DNA from: DTU015 sp964641455
GTDB taxonomy: Bacteria; Bacillota; Sulfobacillia; Fermentithermobacillales; Fermentithermobacillaceae
Direction: 5' to 3'
Assembly: GCA_964641455.1 (NCBI GenBank)
Contig: CAZXLH010000025.1
Coordinates: 1 to 33,523, forward strand
Length of the DNA stretch: 33,523 bases
Shown here: positions 1-8,241 of the stretch, piece after piece
How positions within the stretch are numbered: position 1 is the first letter of the stretch
Layout of the letters: each line of letters begins with the position of its first letter
Notes under the pieces: model-generated
What the model was told of the DNA's origin: nothing
Databases searched by the model: none
What the model saw: only the letters and a program-made list of their open reading frames with translations
Translations under genes and position numbers: made by a program

Positions 1-259
1 ACGGGGAGTTAGCGGTGCCCTGTAACCCGCAATCCGCTATAGCGGGGTTGAAGCCTACCTGAGGGTGTTCCTTTTTAAGGCCTGGCCGGCACGGGCAGCG
101 TTGAAGGCCGGGGCCTGCGCAATGAGAACCCGTGAACCCCGTCAGATCCGGGAGGAAGCAGCGGTAAGCGGTTCTTCTCATGTGCCGCAGGGGTTCCTGG
201 CTGGAGCCAGCCATGCTTGGTAACGCTTAGGAAGGGCATTCGAGGGTAGGTGCACGGTC
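1..259 (+). ncRNA. ffs: Signal recognition particle RNA (large bacterial type, scRNA)
   Basis: This is the RNA scaffold of the signal recognition particle, which binds Ffh and targets nascent membrane and secreted proteins. The domain IV hairpin is unmistakable around 140-172, with the GTCAGATCCGGGAGGAAGCA core followed by GCGGTAAGC. The Alu-domain signature TGTAACCCGCAATCCGCT lies at about 20-37, and the 3' end has the GGTGCACGGT closing sequence near 249-258. This is the Bacillus-type long form with an Alu domain rather than the short 4.5S RNA. The 5' end may lie a few bases outside the window. Adjacency to dnaX is a common Firmicutes arrangement. Confidence 0.93.
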
Positions 260-314
260 AATTTACTGTTTCTTATTGTAGCCTACAGGGATATTAAATT
301 CGGGGGAATGCAAC

Positions 315-1997
315 TTGTCCTACACGGCCCTGTATCGCACCTGGCGTCCTAATACATGGGAAGATGTAGTTAATCAAAAACCGGTAATTCGCATCTTGCA
401 AAACGCATTAGTTGAAAACAAGGTATCTCATGCGTATCTTTTTTCCGGGCCTCGCGGAACCGGAAAAACCACTGTGGCAAGGCTCCTCGCCAAATCCGTA
501 AACTGCCGCCGGCGTAACGGTTCGGAACCATGTAACAGCTGCGATATATGCCAAGCGATTGTAAGCGGCACTTCAGTTGACGTAATGGAAATAGATGCCG
601 CTTCAAACAGAGGTATTGATGAGATACGGAGCCTTAGGGAGAGCATAAGGTATTTGCCTGTAATGGGCGGCTACAAGGTTTACATAATTGATGAAGTACA
701 TATGTTAACCCAGGAGGCGTTTAATGCACTCCTGAAAACCCTTGAAGAGCCTCCTGGCCATGTCATATTCATACTGGCCACAACGGCTGCCCATAAAATT
801 CCTGTGACTATTGCCTCGAGGTGCCAGAGGCTTGAATTCCGGCGGCTTTCAATTGAAGATATTGAAGGCCGGCTTGAAAAAATTCTAGGGTCACAAGATG
901 CAAAGTGGGAACAAGGCGCGCTCAGGCTCGTTGCCCGGGCAGCGGCAGGTTCAATGCGCGATGCCCTGTCAGTGCTGGATCTGTGCATTACTTACGGTGA
1001 TGGCAAAGTACTTGAAGCAGATGTCAGGGAGGTTCTGGGTGCAACCTCTGCCGAGATTATGACACGCCTTTTTAAGGCCATTTCTGAGCAAGATCTCAAG
1101 GGTATTTTAGATGTTACCAAAGAGAGCTCAGAACGCGGCAAAGATATGGGTGAGCTTTGCCAGGAAATCGGTATGTTCGCCAGAGATCTTTTGCTTCTTG
1201 CTTCAGGTGGGAATAAAGCTGACTTAGGCAGAACCCGCCACGAACTTGAAAATATGTTAGCCCTAAGCCGAACTCTTCCAAAACAAGTACTGATTAAGGT
1301 GCTCAAAGCAACTTCAAGCGCTACCGCTCAGATGCGCAACAGTGATAACCCACGGCTTGTGCTTGATGTGTGTTTGCTCAGCCTGTTTCTTGAAGATAAG
1401 CCGGCCCAGGCCGATGCCAGGGTGCATATACCCGGCGCAAGCATACCCCGTGCCAAAACGCCTGTACAAAGGCAGGCAGAAAAGGCGCCTGCTTTTGAGC
1501 GCAAACAAGAGCAGAAAACTTTTAAACAAACTGCCAAACAACCCAAAGGGCCAATACAACGTAAACAATCTAAAGAGCCCAAAGAGCAGGTACAAGCCAA
1601 ATTGGCTGATACCCGGGTTTCAGGCAATTTGATGGAAACGGTTACACACTCATGGGATGCATTGCTCGATGAGCTGCAAAAAAGCAGAAAAATTCAGGCG
1701 CGGGCTTATCTTTTGCCTGCTAAGCCGGTAAAATTGATCAATGATAAAGTTTTGGTGTTAGAGTATCCTGAAGGTTATGTTACTCACATGGAACAAATTG
1801 TTTCTAACCCTCATAAGCAAGTGGTTCAGAAGTATCTTGAAAAATTGACAAAACATAAATTCGATTTGGCGGTTGAGGTGGAAAAGCCTACAACAGACCA
1901 AAACGGCAAGGCCGGTGAAACAAACCATAATGATTTGCATCCCTTGGTAAAAGGTGCAATAACTATACTAAACGGAAAAGTTACAAAGGTTACATAG
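315..1997 (+). CDS. dnaX: DNA polymerase III subunit gamma/tau
   Basis: This is the clamp-loader ATPase subunit of the replicative polymerase (560 aa). The N-terminal AAA+ module has a Walker A GPRGTGKT at residues 45-52, four zinc-binding cysteines at 64, 73, 76 and 79, a Walker B DEVH at 126-129 and the SRC sensor/arginine-finger motif at 168-170. After about residue 365 comes a Lys/Gln/Pro-rich linker and then a short C-terminal domain, as in tau forms. The start is a TTG preceded by CGGGGG. It is the first gene of a dnaX-ybaB-recR run with gaps of 14 bases or fewer, directly downstream of the SRP RNA. I saw no obvious slippery heptamer that would make a separate gamma product, but I did not search every A-run for one. 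Confidence 0.97.
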   Translation: MSYTALYRTWRPNTWEDVVNQKPVIRILQNALVENKVSHAYLFSGPRGTGKTTVARLLAKSVNCRRRNGSEPCNSCDICQAIVSGTSVDVMEIDAASNRGIDEIRSLRESIRYLPVMGGYKVYIIDEVHMLTQEAFNALLKTLEEPPGHVIFILATTAAHKIPVTIASRCQRLEFRRLSIEDIEGRLEKILGSQDAKWEQGALRLVARAAAGSMRDALSVLDLCITYGDGKVLEADVREVLGATSAEIMTRLFKAISEQDLKGILDVTKESSERGKDMGELCQEIGMFARDLLLLASGGNKADLGRTRHELENMLALSRTLPKQVLIKVLKATSSATAQMRNSDNPRLVLDVCLLSLFLEDKPAQADARVHIPGASIPRAKTPVQRQAEKAPAFERKQEQKTFKQTAKQPKGPIQRKQSKEPKEQVQAKLADTRVSGNLMETVTHSWDALLDELQKSRKIQARAYLLPAKPVKLINDKVLVLEYPEGYVTHMEQIVSNPHKQVVQKYLEKLTKHKFDLAVEVEKPTTDQNGKAGETNHNDLHPLVKGAITILNGKVTKVT

Positions 1998-2011
1998 GAA
2001 GGAGAAGTCTC

Positions 2012-2347
2012 ATGCCAAAATTTCCCGGGCCGGGCGGGCTCGATATGCAACGGTTAATGAAAGAGGCTCAGAAGCTTCAAACAGAAATGACAAGAGTAGA
2101 AGAGGAATTGGCCAATAAAACCGTAGAAGCAACTTCAGGCGGCGGAATGGTAAAGGTTGTGGTTACCTGTGGGTTCGAGGTTAAGTCTGTAGAGGTTGCC
2201 CCGGAAGTAGTCGATCCTGATGACATAGAAATGTTGCAAGATTTAATCGTGGCAGCAATAAATGCAGGTATATCCAAAGCAAAGCAAACCAATGAAGCAG
2301 AAATGGCGAAAGTTACCGGTGGATTAAACATGCCTATGAAATGGTGA
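2012..2347 (+). CDS. YbaB/EbfC family nucleoid-associated protein
   Basis: This is a small DNA-binding protein (111 aa) of the YbaB/EbfC family, whose members form dimers and bind DNA as nucleoid-associated proteins. The sequence shows the family pattern: an N-terminal amphipathic helix (MQRLMKEAQKLQTEM), a central strand region with GGGMVKVVVT, and a C-terminal VDPDDIEMLQDLIVAAINA helix. The ATG start has a strong AGGAAGGAGA ribosome binding site. It lies between dnaX and recR, its almost invariant position in Firmicutes, and is probably co-transcribed with both. Confidence 0.95.
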   Translation: MPKFPGPGGLDMQRLMKEAQKLQTEMTRVEEELANKTVEATSGGGMVKVVVTCGFEVKSVEVAPEVVDPDDIEMLQDLIVAAINAGISKAKQTNEAEMAKVTGGLNMPMKW

Positions 2348-2351
2348 TTTG

Positions 2352-2957
2352 ATGCAAGGTTATCCAGAATCTATTTCCAGGTTAATTGACGAACTGCGAA
2401 AATTGCCTGGGATTGGCCCTAAAACAGCGCAGCGGCTTGCGTTTCACCTGGTTGTTTCCGGGAAAACATCTATTAACCGTTTAATATACAGCCTTGGGCA
2501 AGTGCGCGACAACATAGGTTATTGCACTGTGTGTGGCAACATAACAGATGTTGACCCTTGCGCTGTTTGCAGTGACCCTGAAAGGGATTCAAGCACTATT
2601 TGTGTAGTTGGTTATCCTAAAGACGTGTTAGCCATTGAACGGGTTGGCGGTTACCGGGGTGTGTTTCATGTGCTACAAGGATACATTGAGCCCCTTAAAG
2701 GAATAGGCCCTGAAGATATAAGGGCCAAGCAACTGCTTGAACGAATAAAGCACAGCGAGCATAAGCCAAGGGAAGTGATCCTGGCTACAAATCCTGATAT
2801 TGACGGAGAAACCACTGCTCTTTATTTGGCAAGGGCGATTAAGCCACTCAATATCAAAGTCACGCGGCTTGCAAGAGGGCTTCCCTTTGGTGCCGAACTG
2901 GACTATGCTGACGAAGTTACTTTAGCAAAATCTCTTGAAGGACGTAAAGAGATGTAG
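2352..2957 (+). CDS. recR: Recombination mediator protein RecR
   Basis: RecR works with RecF and RecO to load RecA at gapped DNA (201 aa from this start). Visible in order are an N-terminal helix-hairpin-helix (LRKLPGIGPKTAQRLAFHL), a four-cysteine zinc finger (CTVCGN...PCAVC), and a Toprim domain with ATNPDIDGETTALYLA. It follows ybaB after four bases. The frame could also start three bases earlier at a TTG. I prefer the ATG, because the family usually begins just before the YPE(S/P)I motif. The ribosome binding site is weak (GGTGA inside the end of ybaB), which suggests translational coupling. Confidence 0.96.
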   Translation: MQGYPESISRLIDELRKLPGIGPKTAQRLAFHLVVSGKTSINRLIYSLGQVRDNIGYCTVCGNITDVDPCAVCSDPERDSSTICVVGYPKDVLAIERVGGYRGVFHVLQGYIEPLKGIGPEDIRAKQLLERIKHSEHKPREVILATNPDIDGETTALYLARAIKPLNIKVTRLARGLPFGAELDYADEVTLAKSLEGRKEM

Positions 2958-3052
2958 CTTTGCATAAATTTTCCACCGGAAACCCATACTTAAAGCAGTA
3001 TCAAAACGTGGTTAGATCGCGTACACATATTACTGTGGGGGCGACCAGGTGG

Positions 3053-3301
3053 ATGCAATTATTTCCTTTATATTCAAAAAGACAAGATAGCCACGACAAT
3101 GAGCTGGCTCAGCTGCTTAAGTCTTTAAGGCAAGCTGAGAAAGATTATGATGTGGCACTGTCGTGTTTTAAAGAAGTCACTGAATTTGACAGGGTAGACG
3201 AAGCTATTTTCTTAATGGAAGCAGCCAGAAAGAAATATTCTTATTACCTCAGGAAACTAAGAGATTACACATCTGCCAAAGGCCAAAGCATGTGCCGTTA
3301 G
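3053..3301 (+). CDS. DUF2508 family protein (YaaL-like)
   Basis: This is a small, mostly helical and highly charged protein (82 aa from ATG 3053) of unknown function. Its position between recR and bofA and its pattern (MQLFPLYSKRQ at the start, a central LLKSLRQAEKDYD helix, and a C-terminal YYLRKLRD segment) match the YaaL/DUF2508 family that lies between recR and bofA in Bacillus. The open frame extends back to a TTG at 2960, three bases after recR, which would add 31 residues. I prefer ATG 3053 because family members are about 70-85 aa and typically begin with a short M-x-(L)F stretch. Its ribosome binding site is poorly placed (GGTGG abuts the ATG), so the start is uncertain. Confidence 0.8.
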   Translation: MQLFPLYSKRQDSHDNELAQLLKSLRQAEKDYDVALSCFKEVTEFDRVDEAIFLMEAARKKYSYYLRKLRDYTSAKGQSMCR

Positions 3302-3362
3302 GCGAATTTTGAGCGAATATAATTTCCTTCCGGTTCATAAGCATTTTCGGGAGGGATCCGCT

Positions 3363-3626
3363 TTGAGTTTTAACCTAATTCTAGGCATAATCGTAGTTTC
3401 GGTGGTTTTATATTTTGTGTTTCGTCAAATGGCAGCCAAATTCAAGGGCTTAGGCAAGCTATTTCTCAGGTCGCTGGTTGCTTTCTTCGGTGTATGGGCG
3501 GTTAATATAGTAGGAGCCTGGTTCGGGTTTCACATTGGCCACAACCTTGTTACCGCGCTTACCATAGGCAGTTTGGGAGTTCCGGGCGCGCTTTTGCTCT
3601 TGGCAGTCAAGTATTTCTTAATATAA
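3363..3626 (+). CDS. bofA: Pro-sigmaK processing inhibitor BofA family protein
   Basis: BofA is an integral membrane protein that, in sporulating Bacillus, holds the SpoIVFB protease inactive in the outer forespore membrane. This 87-aa protein has two hydrophobic segments (residues about 3-18 and 28-45) and a further hydrophobic C-terminus with GSLGVPGALLLLAVKYF, the conserved BofA ending. The frame is open back to a TTG at 3309, but the TTG at 3363 has a GGGAGGG ribosome binding site 7 bases upstream and gives the 87 aa typical of BofA. Its presence suggests an endospore former. A terminator follows within 12 bases of the stop. Confidence 0.88.
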   Translation: MSFNLILGIIVVSVVLYFVFRQMAAKFKGLGKLFLRSLVAFFGVWAVNIVGAWFGFHIGHNLVTALTIGSLGVPGALLLLAVKYFLI

Positions 3627-3637
3627 GTAAAAAGCAT

Positions 3638-3668
3638 ACCCCTAGGGCAAGTAATTCCTGGGGTTTTT
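3638..3668. terminator. Bidirectional rho-independent terminator between bofA and the convergent M23 peptidase
   Basis: The stem ACCCC(T)AGG at 3638-3646 pairs with CCTGGGGT at 3657-3664 around one bulged base, and TTTTT follows on the plus strand. On the minus strand the same hairpin is followed by ATGCTTTTTA. The last codons and the TAG stop of the minus-strand peptidase lie inside the stem. Confidence 0.8.
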
Positions 3669-4745
3669 ACTTTGGCCTAACACTTCAATTTCAAAATGAC
3701 AGTGGGGGCCTGTGGCGCTGCCTGATTGCCCTACATATCCAAGCACCTCGCCTTTGTCTACCTTTTGCCCTTCAGATACTGTATACCGCGAAAGATGCCC
3801 GTACTTTGTGCGGTACCCATCTGCGTGGCTTACGATAACAAGCCTTCCGTACCCATCTGACCATCCTGTAAAGGTAACTGTTCCGCTTGCCGCTGCTATA
3901 ACCGCTGTATTTGACGGAGCCGCTATATCAATTCCTTCATGGAACTGTTTCTTGCCGGTAATAGGATGCACTCTCCACCCGAATCCGTCTGTAACTTTGC
4001 CGGTTACAGGCCATACGAAACCGGCCGATCTTGATGCAGCCGCAACTTTGAGGCTGGTGGCACTTACTTTTGCTTCAGGCAGCAAAAGCAGTTGCCCCGG
4101 AACCAGATTTTCAGGATCAGAGAGTTTATTGACTGCCATAATCGTCTCGACGGGAACATTGTAAACCGAGGCTATTTCACTGATAGTATCCCCTGCGCTA
4201 ACTCTGCAAATTGTGCCTGACGCATTTTGCATTACAATCAGTTCTATGCCCTGTGCAATGTGGTCAGGAGATACGAGCCCGTTTATGGCTGTAATGGAAT
4301 TGACGGTTGTATTGAACTTGCGGGCTATTAGGCTTAGGTTATCCCCGGGTTTTACTGTGTAAACTACGAGTTCGATATTTAAGTGATCAGAAATAGGAGT
4401 ATCACCGGAAGATCTTAACACATCAACCGTATTTTCGCTTATGGCTTGTATGGATGATGCAGGCATGCTTTGTTGCAAAATGGGCAAGCCGTTTTGTAAG
4501 CCTCCCAAATTGGGCGAACCCGGTTCCCATTGAGCAGCAGCAAGTTCACCAAGGCTCACGGCAGTATCCGGGTTGGTTTGGCTCTGGCCCCATTGTGGCT
4601 TAAAACTCTCAGGCAAAGCCCTCAATAGCCCCGCATGCATCCCTGCGGCCAAACTACACAGTGCAAGCACTGTTAGCAGAACATATTGCTTAAGCGTTTT
4701 TCCGCTTGCCAAAACATAGAATGTTTTGCCGCGCCTGTGGTTCAT
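3642..4745 (-). CDS. LysM-domain M23 family metallopeptidase (membrane-anchored, murein endopeptidase-like)
   Basis: This is a predicted cell-wall zinc endopeptidase of 367 aa. It has an N-terminal membrane segment at about 21-40, two LysM peptidoglycan-binding repeats at about 128-171 and 180-223, and a C-terminal lysostaphin-type M23 domain at about 265-355. Zinc and catalytic residues are visible: H269 and D273 in HEGIDIA, H317 in YGHLS, and H348/H350 in GPHCHFEI. The frame runs back to 4931, but I chose the ATG at 4745. It has AAGGAGAG upstream, and the protein from there starts with a basic stretch followed by the membrane helix. The longer form would place another hydrophobic stretch before it. 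It is divergent from a second M23 protein and convergent with bofA. The substrate is probably peptide cross-bridges. A sporulation role is possible but not shown. Confidence 0.9.
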   Translation of the reverse strand: MNHRRGKTFYVLASGKTLKQYVLLTVLALCSLAAGMHAGLLRALPESFKPQWGQSQTNPDTAVSLGELAAAQWEPGSPNLGGLQNGLPILQQSMPASSIQAISENTVDVLRSSGDTPISDHLNIELVVYTVKPGDNLSLIARKFNTTVNSITAINGLVSPDHIAQGIELIVMQNASGTICRVSAGDTISEIASVYNVPVETIMAVNKLSDPENLVPGQLLLLPEAKVSATSLKVAAASRSAGFVWPVTGKVTDGFGWRVHPITGKKQFHEGIDIAAPSNTAVIAAASGTVTFTGWSDGYGRLVIVSHADGYRTKYGHLSRYTVSEGQKVDKGEVLGYVGQSGSATGPHCHFEIEVLGQSKNPRNYLP

Positions 4746-4960
4746 GGTTTGGTAACACTCTCCTTGTATTATAATATTTACCTCGTTGGGCAAATAATAA
4801 GAACTAACTTGTAATATGGAATTGTTTACCTGAAAAAGCAGGAGGATAACCGGGAGCCCTAAAAGAAGACAAGCAGACAGGCAAGTTCGATGAGTATTGA
4901 AGAGGTAGGATTGATATCCTAGGTTAATCATTTATAATCTTTATGTGTGGCAATTGGATT

Positions 4961-4988
4961 TTGATAACCTAATGCCACTTTGTAAATT
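4961..4988 (+). promoter_or_regulatory. Candidate sigma-A promoter for the long leader upstream of the M23/G5 peptidase
   Basis: TTGATA (4961-4966) and TAAATT (4983-4988) are separated by 16 bases. If real, transcription starts near 4995 and leaves a leader of about 510 nt before the ATG at 5505. This is a sequence match only, in AT-rich DNA. Confidence 0.35.
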
Positions 4989-5504
4989 TAAGGAATCAAA
5001 GTTTGCGGCGATGCAAAACAGGCCTGTTTGGGCGTGTTGGGCTTGCCGGCAAGGCTAAAAGCCAGAACCCTGGGATATTTACAGAAAGGAGAAGTCGCCA
5101 GAGACGCTTTAACCGGTACCATAACGGGCAAAAGTTACATAGAATATTAAACACAAGTGATTTACGGATATGTATGGGGGAGGCTGTACAGCCAGAGCCT
5201 GCGTATCCTAAACATTATTCGTCCTCTGGTGTACTGCATAACCAAAATCCGGTTAGAAAATATGCTTTATGTTTAATATATAAGAAACGTTAAGCAGGAA
5301 TTTTCTAATAAGGATAGAATATTCCACTCTGGTGGAACAAATCCAACCCAGGAAACAAATTCTGTAAATACTGCCTGGGAAAACAGGCCAATACGTATTA
5401 GAAAGGAGGGTAAGGCTGCACTTTATGAAAATATAGAGGGTAAGATGCATACAGACAAACCCCATTAACAGTTTGGCTAAGTTATGTTGAGTGCGGCAAG
5501 GTAG
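4989..5504 (+). promoter_or_regulatory. Long untranslated leader with predicted RNA structure upstream of the M23/G5 peptidase
   Basis: I see no convincing gene here. A 96-codon open frame at 5003-5293 lacks a proper ribosome binding site and reads as low-quality basic sequence. The stretch contains several strong helices instead. GGATATGTA (5166-5174) pairs with TGCGTATCC (5200-5208) around a GGCT-GTAC-AGCC hairpin. A three-way junction at 5303-5403 is listed separately. After that junction come AAGGAGGG (5403-5410) with a four-codon frame at 5425-5436, and GAGGGTA with an eight-codon frame (stop included) starting near 5451. I do not recognise a known riboswitch class. In particular, the conserved cores of the ydaO (c-di-AMP) and c-di-GMP-I motifs are not apparent. 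Confidence 0.5.
5303..5403 (+). promoter_or_regulatory. Predicted three-way RNA junction next to a Shine-Dalgarno-like sequence
   Basis: The closing helix is TTCTAATA (5303-5310) with TATTAGAA (5396-5403), eight perfect pairs. It encloses hairpin TTCCAC-TCTG-GTGGAA (5322-5337) and hairpin GCCTG-GGAAAA-CAGGC (5373-5388). CCCAGG at about 5347 could pair with CCTGGG instead of the second hairpin, giving a possible alternative fold. The 3' strand of the closing helix runs directly into AAGGAGGG (5403-5410). The function is unknown; the arrangement would suit a cis-regulatory RNA. Confidence 0.45.
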
Positions 5505-6926
5505 ATGGACGAAACTTGTATTAAGACCGAAAAAATTCCCCCGCCTTCAAGGTTAAAGGCGGAGGTAAGTCGAAGGCTTAAACAGCTTAAACTTAGCAAA
5601 AAAGCCATTTACATACCAATTGGAGTGTTAGCGGCGCTAACACTTTTAATTACTGTTGTATCCAGCCAACCTAAGCTTTTTGCAGTTAAAGTTGACGGAG
5701 AGATCATTGGATACACAGACGATAAGGCCCTTCCGTTTAAAATGGTAAGCAGGCTTTCTGAGGAGGAATCATTCAGGGTTGGCGCAGAAGTAAAGACTTC
5801 TGTTGAGATAGAGTGCCAAAAAGTGAAACGGGAAAAACACCTGGATGTTACTGAACCTGATGAGCTTGGCGAAATTCTCAAAGAGAAGATCAGTTTTGTT
5901 GCCCTTGGCTATGTAATTTGCGTAAACGGAAAAGAGATAGTGGCCCTGTCTTGCGAGGAACAAGCCAGGGGAGCCTTGGATGACCTGCGTAACAACTACA
6001 TAAGCGCTATTGTAGAAACAGGCCATGCTACTGTTGAGGAAGTGCTGATCAAAGAAAAGATAGACATAATTGAACAAGAGGTAAATACGTCTATTTTCCG
6101 CAAAAGAGATGAAGCTGAGAAGATTCTTGCCCGGGGAACAGACAAGATGTTGAGTTACACGGTACAGCGTGGGGACAGCTTATGGGCCATAGCCTACGCT
6201 AACCATATGAGTGTCCAAGATCTCAAGAAAGCAAACCCTGAGCTGAACGGCGATCTAATCAAAGAAGGCGAGAATCTTAACCTGGTTGTACCGAGCCCCT
6301 ACGTAACCCTGTCAAGCCGTGAGACGGTGACCTATACCCAATCGATTCCGTTTTCAGTGCAGGTAACTTACGATTCTTCTATGTGGCCATGGCAGGAAAA
6401 AGTGACCCAAGAAGGCAAAAGCGGCGAGAAAGAAATAACAGAGCAGGTTGTAAGAGAAAACGGTAAAGAGGTTTCCAGGTCCAAGATTTCCGAGAGAATA
6501 GTTTCGTATCCGGTTACCAAGAAAATAACCAGAGGCAACAAACAAGTACCTGCTATGGGTTCAGGCAATATGATTTGGCCTGTACAGGGCACAATTACTT
6601 CCAAGTTCGGATGGCGCTGGGGTTCATTCCATAGAGGGGTCGATATCGGAGCCTCATCGGGAACTCCGGTGAAAGCGGCAGATTCGGGAGTAGTAAGGTT
6701 TACCGGTTGGAACGGAGGATACGGAAATCTCGTCAAGATAGATCACGGCGGCGTTCAAACGTGGTATGCCCACTTATCCAAAATAACGGTATCTACCGGG
6801 CAACGTGTAGGCAAAGGCGATGTAATCGGGAATGTTGGCAGCACAGGCATATCTTCAGGGCCGCATTTGCACTTTGAGGTTCATGTAGACGGTGTTGCTA
6901 AAGACCCGTTAGGTTTCTATAAATAG
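5505..6926 (+). CDS. M23 family metallopeptidase with LysM and G5 domains
   Basis: This is a predicted membrane-anchored cell-wall endopeptidase (473 aa). A basic cytoplasmic N-terminus is followed by one transmembrane segment at about 34-54, an unassigned extracytoplasmic region, a LysM repeat at about 218-262 (YTVQRGDSLWAIA), a G5 domain at about 267-345, and an M23 domain at about 376-460. The metal and catalytic residues are present: H377 and D380 in HRGVD, H423 in YAHLS, and H454/H456 in GPHLHFEV. This order (TM-LysM-G5-M23) is common in Firmicutes cell-wall hydrolases. The ATG has only a weak ribosome binding site (AAGG three bases away), so translation may depend on the leader structure. 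It lies upstream of murA and divergent from another M23 protein. Confidence 0.92.
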   Translation: MDETCIKTEKIPPPSRLKAEVSRRLKQLKLSKKAIYIPIGVLAALTLLITVVSSQPKLFAVKVDGEIIGYTDDKALPFKMVSRLSEEESFRVGAEVKTSVEIECQKVKREKHLDVTEPDELGEILKEKISFVALGYVICVNGKEIVALSCEEQARGALDDLRNNYISAIVETGHATVEEVLIKEKIDIIEQEVNTSIFRKRDEAEKILARGTDKMLSYTVQRGDSLWAIAYANHMSVQDLKKANPELNGDLIKEGENLNLVVPSPYVTLSSRETVTYTQSIPFSVQVTYDSSMWPWQEKVTQEGKSGEKEITEQVVRENGKEVSRSKISERIVSYPVTKKITRGNKQVPAMGSGNMIWPVQGTITSKFGWRWGSFHRGVDIGASSGTPVKAADSGVVRFTGWNGGYGNLVKIDHGGVQTWYAHLSKITVSTGQRVGKGDVIGNVGSTGISSGPHLHFEVHVDGVAKDPLGFYK

Positions 6927-6987
6927 ACAGACTCGATGAAGCACAATTTGCATATTGGTACACTATTTTACTTGGGAGAATGGGACT

Positions 6988-8241
6988 ATGGCAAGGCTCG
7001 TAATTAAGGGAAGAAAAAAGCTTACAGGCGAAGTCAAAATCGGAGGTTCCAAGAATTCGTCAGTAGCCATCATACCGGCGGTGCTTCTTGGTGACAGCCC
7101 GTCTACCCTCGAAAACGTGCCTGCCATACGAGATGTAAAAGTGTTTGCCCAGATCTTACAAGATCTGGGCGCACTTGTTTCTTTGAACCAAAACACAATG
7201 ACTATTTCCCCTAACGGTTTTACCTCACATGTGGCTCCTTATGACCTGGTGCGAAAACTCAGGGCTTCTTATTACCTAATGGGTGTCTTGCTTGCCAAAT
7301 TCGGAAAAGCTGAAGTTGGGCTACCCGGAGGCTGTGATATTGGGCCCAGGCCTATAGATCAGCACCTTAAGGGGTTTCGCGCCCTTGGGGCGCAAGCGTC
7401 TGTAGAAGGCGGAGTTGTGAGGCTGTGCGCCGATAAACTGGTAGGAGCCCCGATGTACCTGGACATACCAAGTGTAGGAGCTACTATTAATATCATGTTG
7501 GCAGCCTGCATGGCCCAGGGAACCACGGTAATTGAAAACGCTGCCAAAGAGCCGCACGTCGTGGACCTGGCCAATTGCCTTAATGCCATGGGTGCACAAG
7601 TACATGGGGCAGGCACAGACGTTATCAGAATCAGAGGAGCCAAGAGGCTCAAAGGAACTTGCCATTCAATTATCCCTGATGATATGGAAAGCGCAACGTA
7701 TATGATGGCAGCGGCGGCTACCGGCGGCGATATTGAAATAAATGGTGTGATTACCAAACACCTCGAACCTGTAGTAGCCAAGCTTAAAGAAGCAGGGGCT
7801 GTAATTGAGCAAAACGGAGATTACATTAAGGTTGTAGGCCCTAAGCGCCCCAGGCCGGTTAATGTGAAGACTTTACCCTATCCCGGGTTTCCCACAGATG
7901 CCCAGCAGCCGCTTACGGCTGTGCTTGCCAGGGCAAACGGAGTGAGTGTGGTTCAAGAATCTATGTATGACAATAGGCTCGGGCACGTAAGCGAACTTGT
8001 TAAGATGGGGGCAAATGTCAAGGTTCAAGGCAAAACTGCAATTATTGAAGGAGCCCCCAGGCTTGTAGGCTCTCCGGTTACAGCCACTGACTTAAGGGCC
8101 GGAGCCGGCCTGGTAGTGGCCGGATTATCGGCTGAAGGCACTACAGAAGTTTATGGGCTTGAGATTATTGAAAGAGGATACGAATGCATTGTTGAAAAAC
8201 TAAAAAACCTTGGCGCTTCTGTAGAGCGGATTGAGGGCTAG
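6988..8241 (+). CDS. murA: UDP-N-acetylglucosamine 1-carboxyvinyltransferase
   Basis: MurA transfers enolpyruvate from PEP to UDP-GlcNAc, the first committed step of peptidoglycan precursor synthesis in the cytoplasm (417 aa). The N-terminal KIGGSKNSSVAI motif (with K22) and the active-site loop LPGGCDIGPRP with catalytic C116 are present, so the enzyme has the fosfomycin-target cysteine. The C-terminal FPTDAQQP motif is also typical. I chose the ATG at 6988. It has a GGGAG element 9 bases upstream and gives the family N-terminus; the frame itself is open back to 6955. It follows the M23/G5 peptidase by about 60 bases and may be co-transcribed with it. Firmicutes often carry a second paralogue (MurAA/MurAB), and I cannot say which one this is. 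Confidence 0.95.
   Translation: MARLVIKGRKKLTGEVKIGGSKNSSVAIIPAVLLGDSPSTLENVPAIRDVKVFAQILQDLGALVSLNQNTMTISPNGFTSHVAPYDLVRKLRASYYLMGVLLAKFGKAEVGLPGGCDIGPRPIDQHLKGFRALGAQASVEGGVVRLCADKLVGAPMYLDIPSVGATINIMLAACMAQGTTVIENAAKEPHVVDLANCLNAMGAQVHGAGTDVIRIRGAKRLKGTCHSIIPDDMESATYMMAAAATGGDIEINGVITKHLEPVVAKLKEAGAVIEQNGDYIKVVGPKRPRPVNVKTLPYPGFPTDAQQPLTAVLARANGVSVVQESMYDNRLGHVSELVKMGANVKVQGKTAIIEGAPRLVGSPVTATDLRAGAGLVVAGLSAEGTTEVYGLEIIERGYECIVEKLKNLGASVERIEG

Noticed and set aside
4771..4776. Perfect TATAAT (minus strand) just upstream of the M23 gene start at 4745
   Set aside because: Transcription would begin at or within the ribosome binding site, and no -35 is found at 16-18 bases (TTGCCC is only 14 away).
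5003..5293. A 96-codon open frame in the peptidase leader
   Set aside because: No ribosome binding site, Arg-rich low-quality sequence, and it runs through predicted RNA helices.
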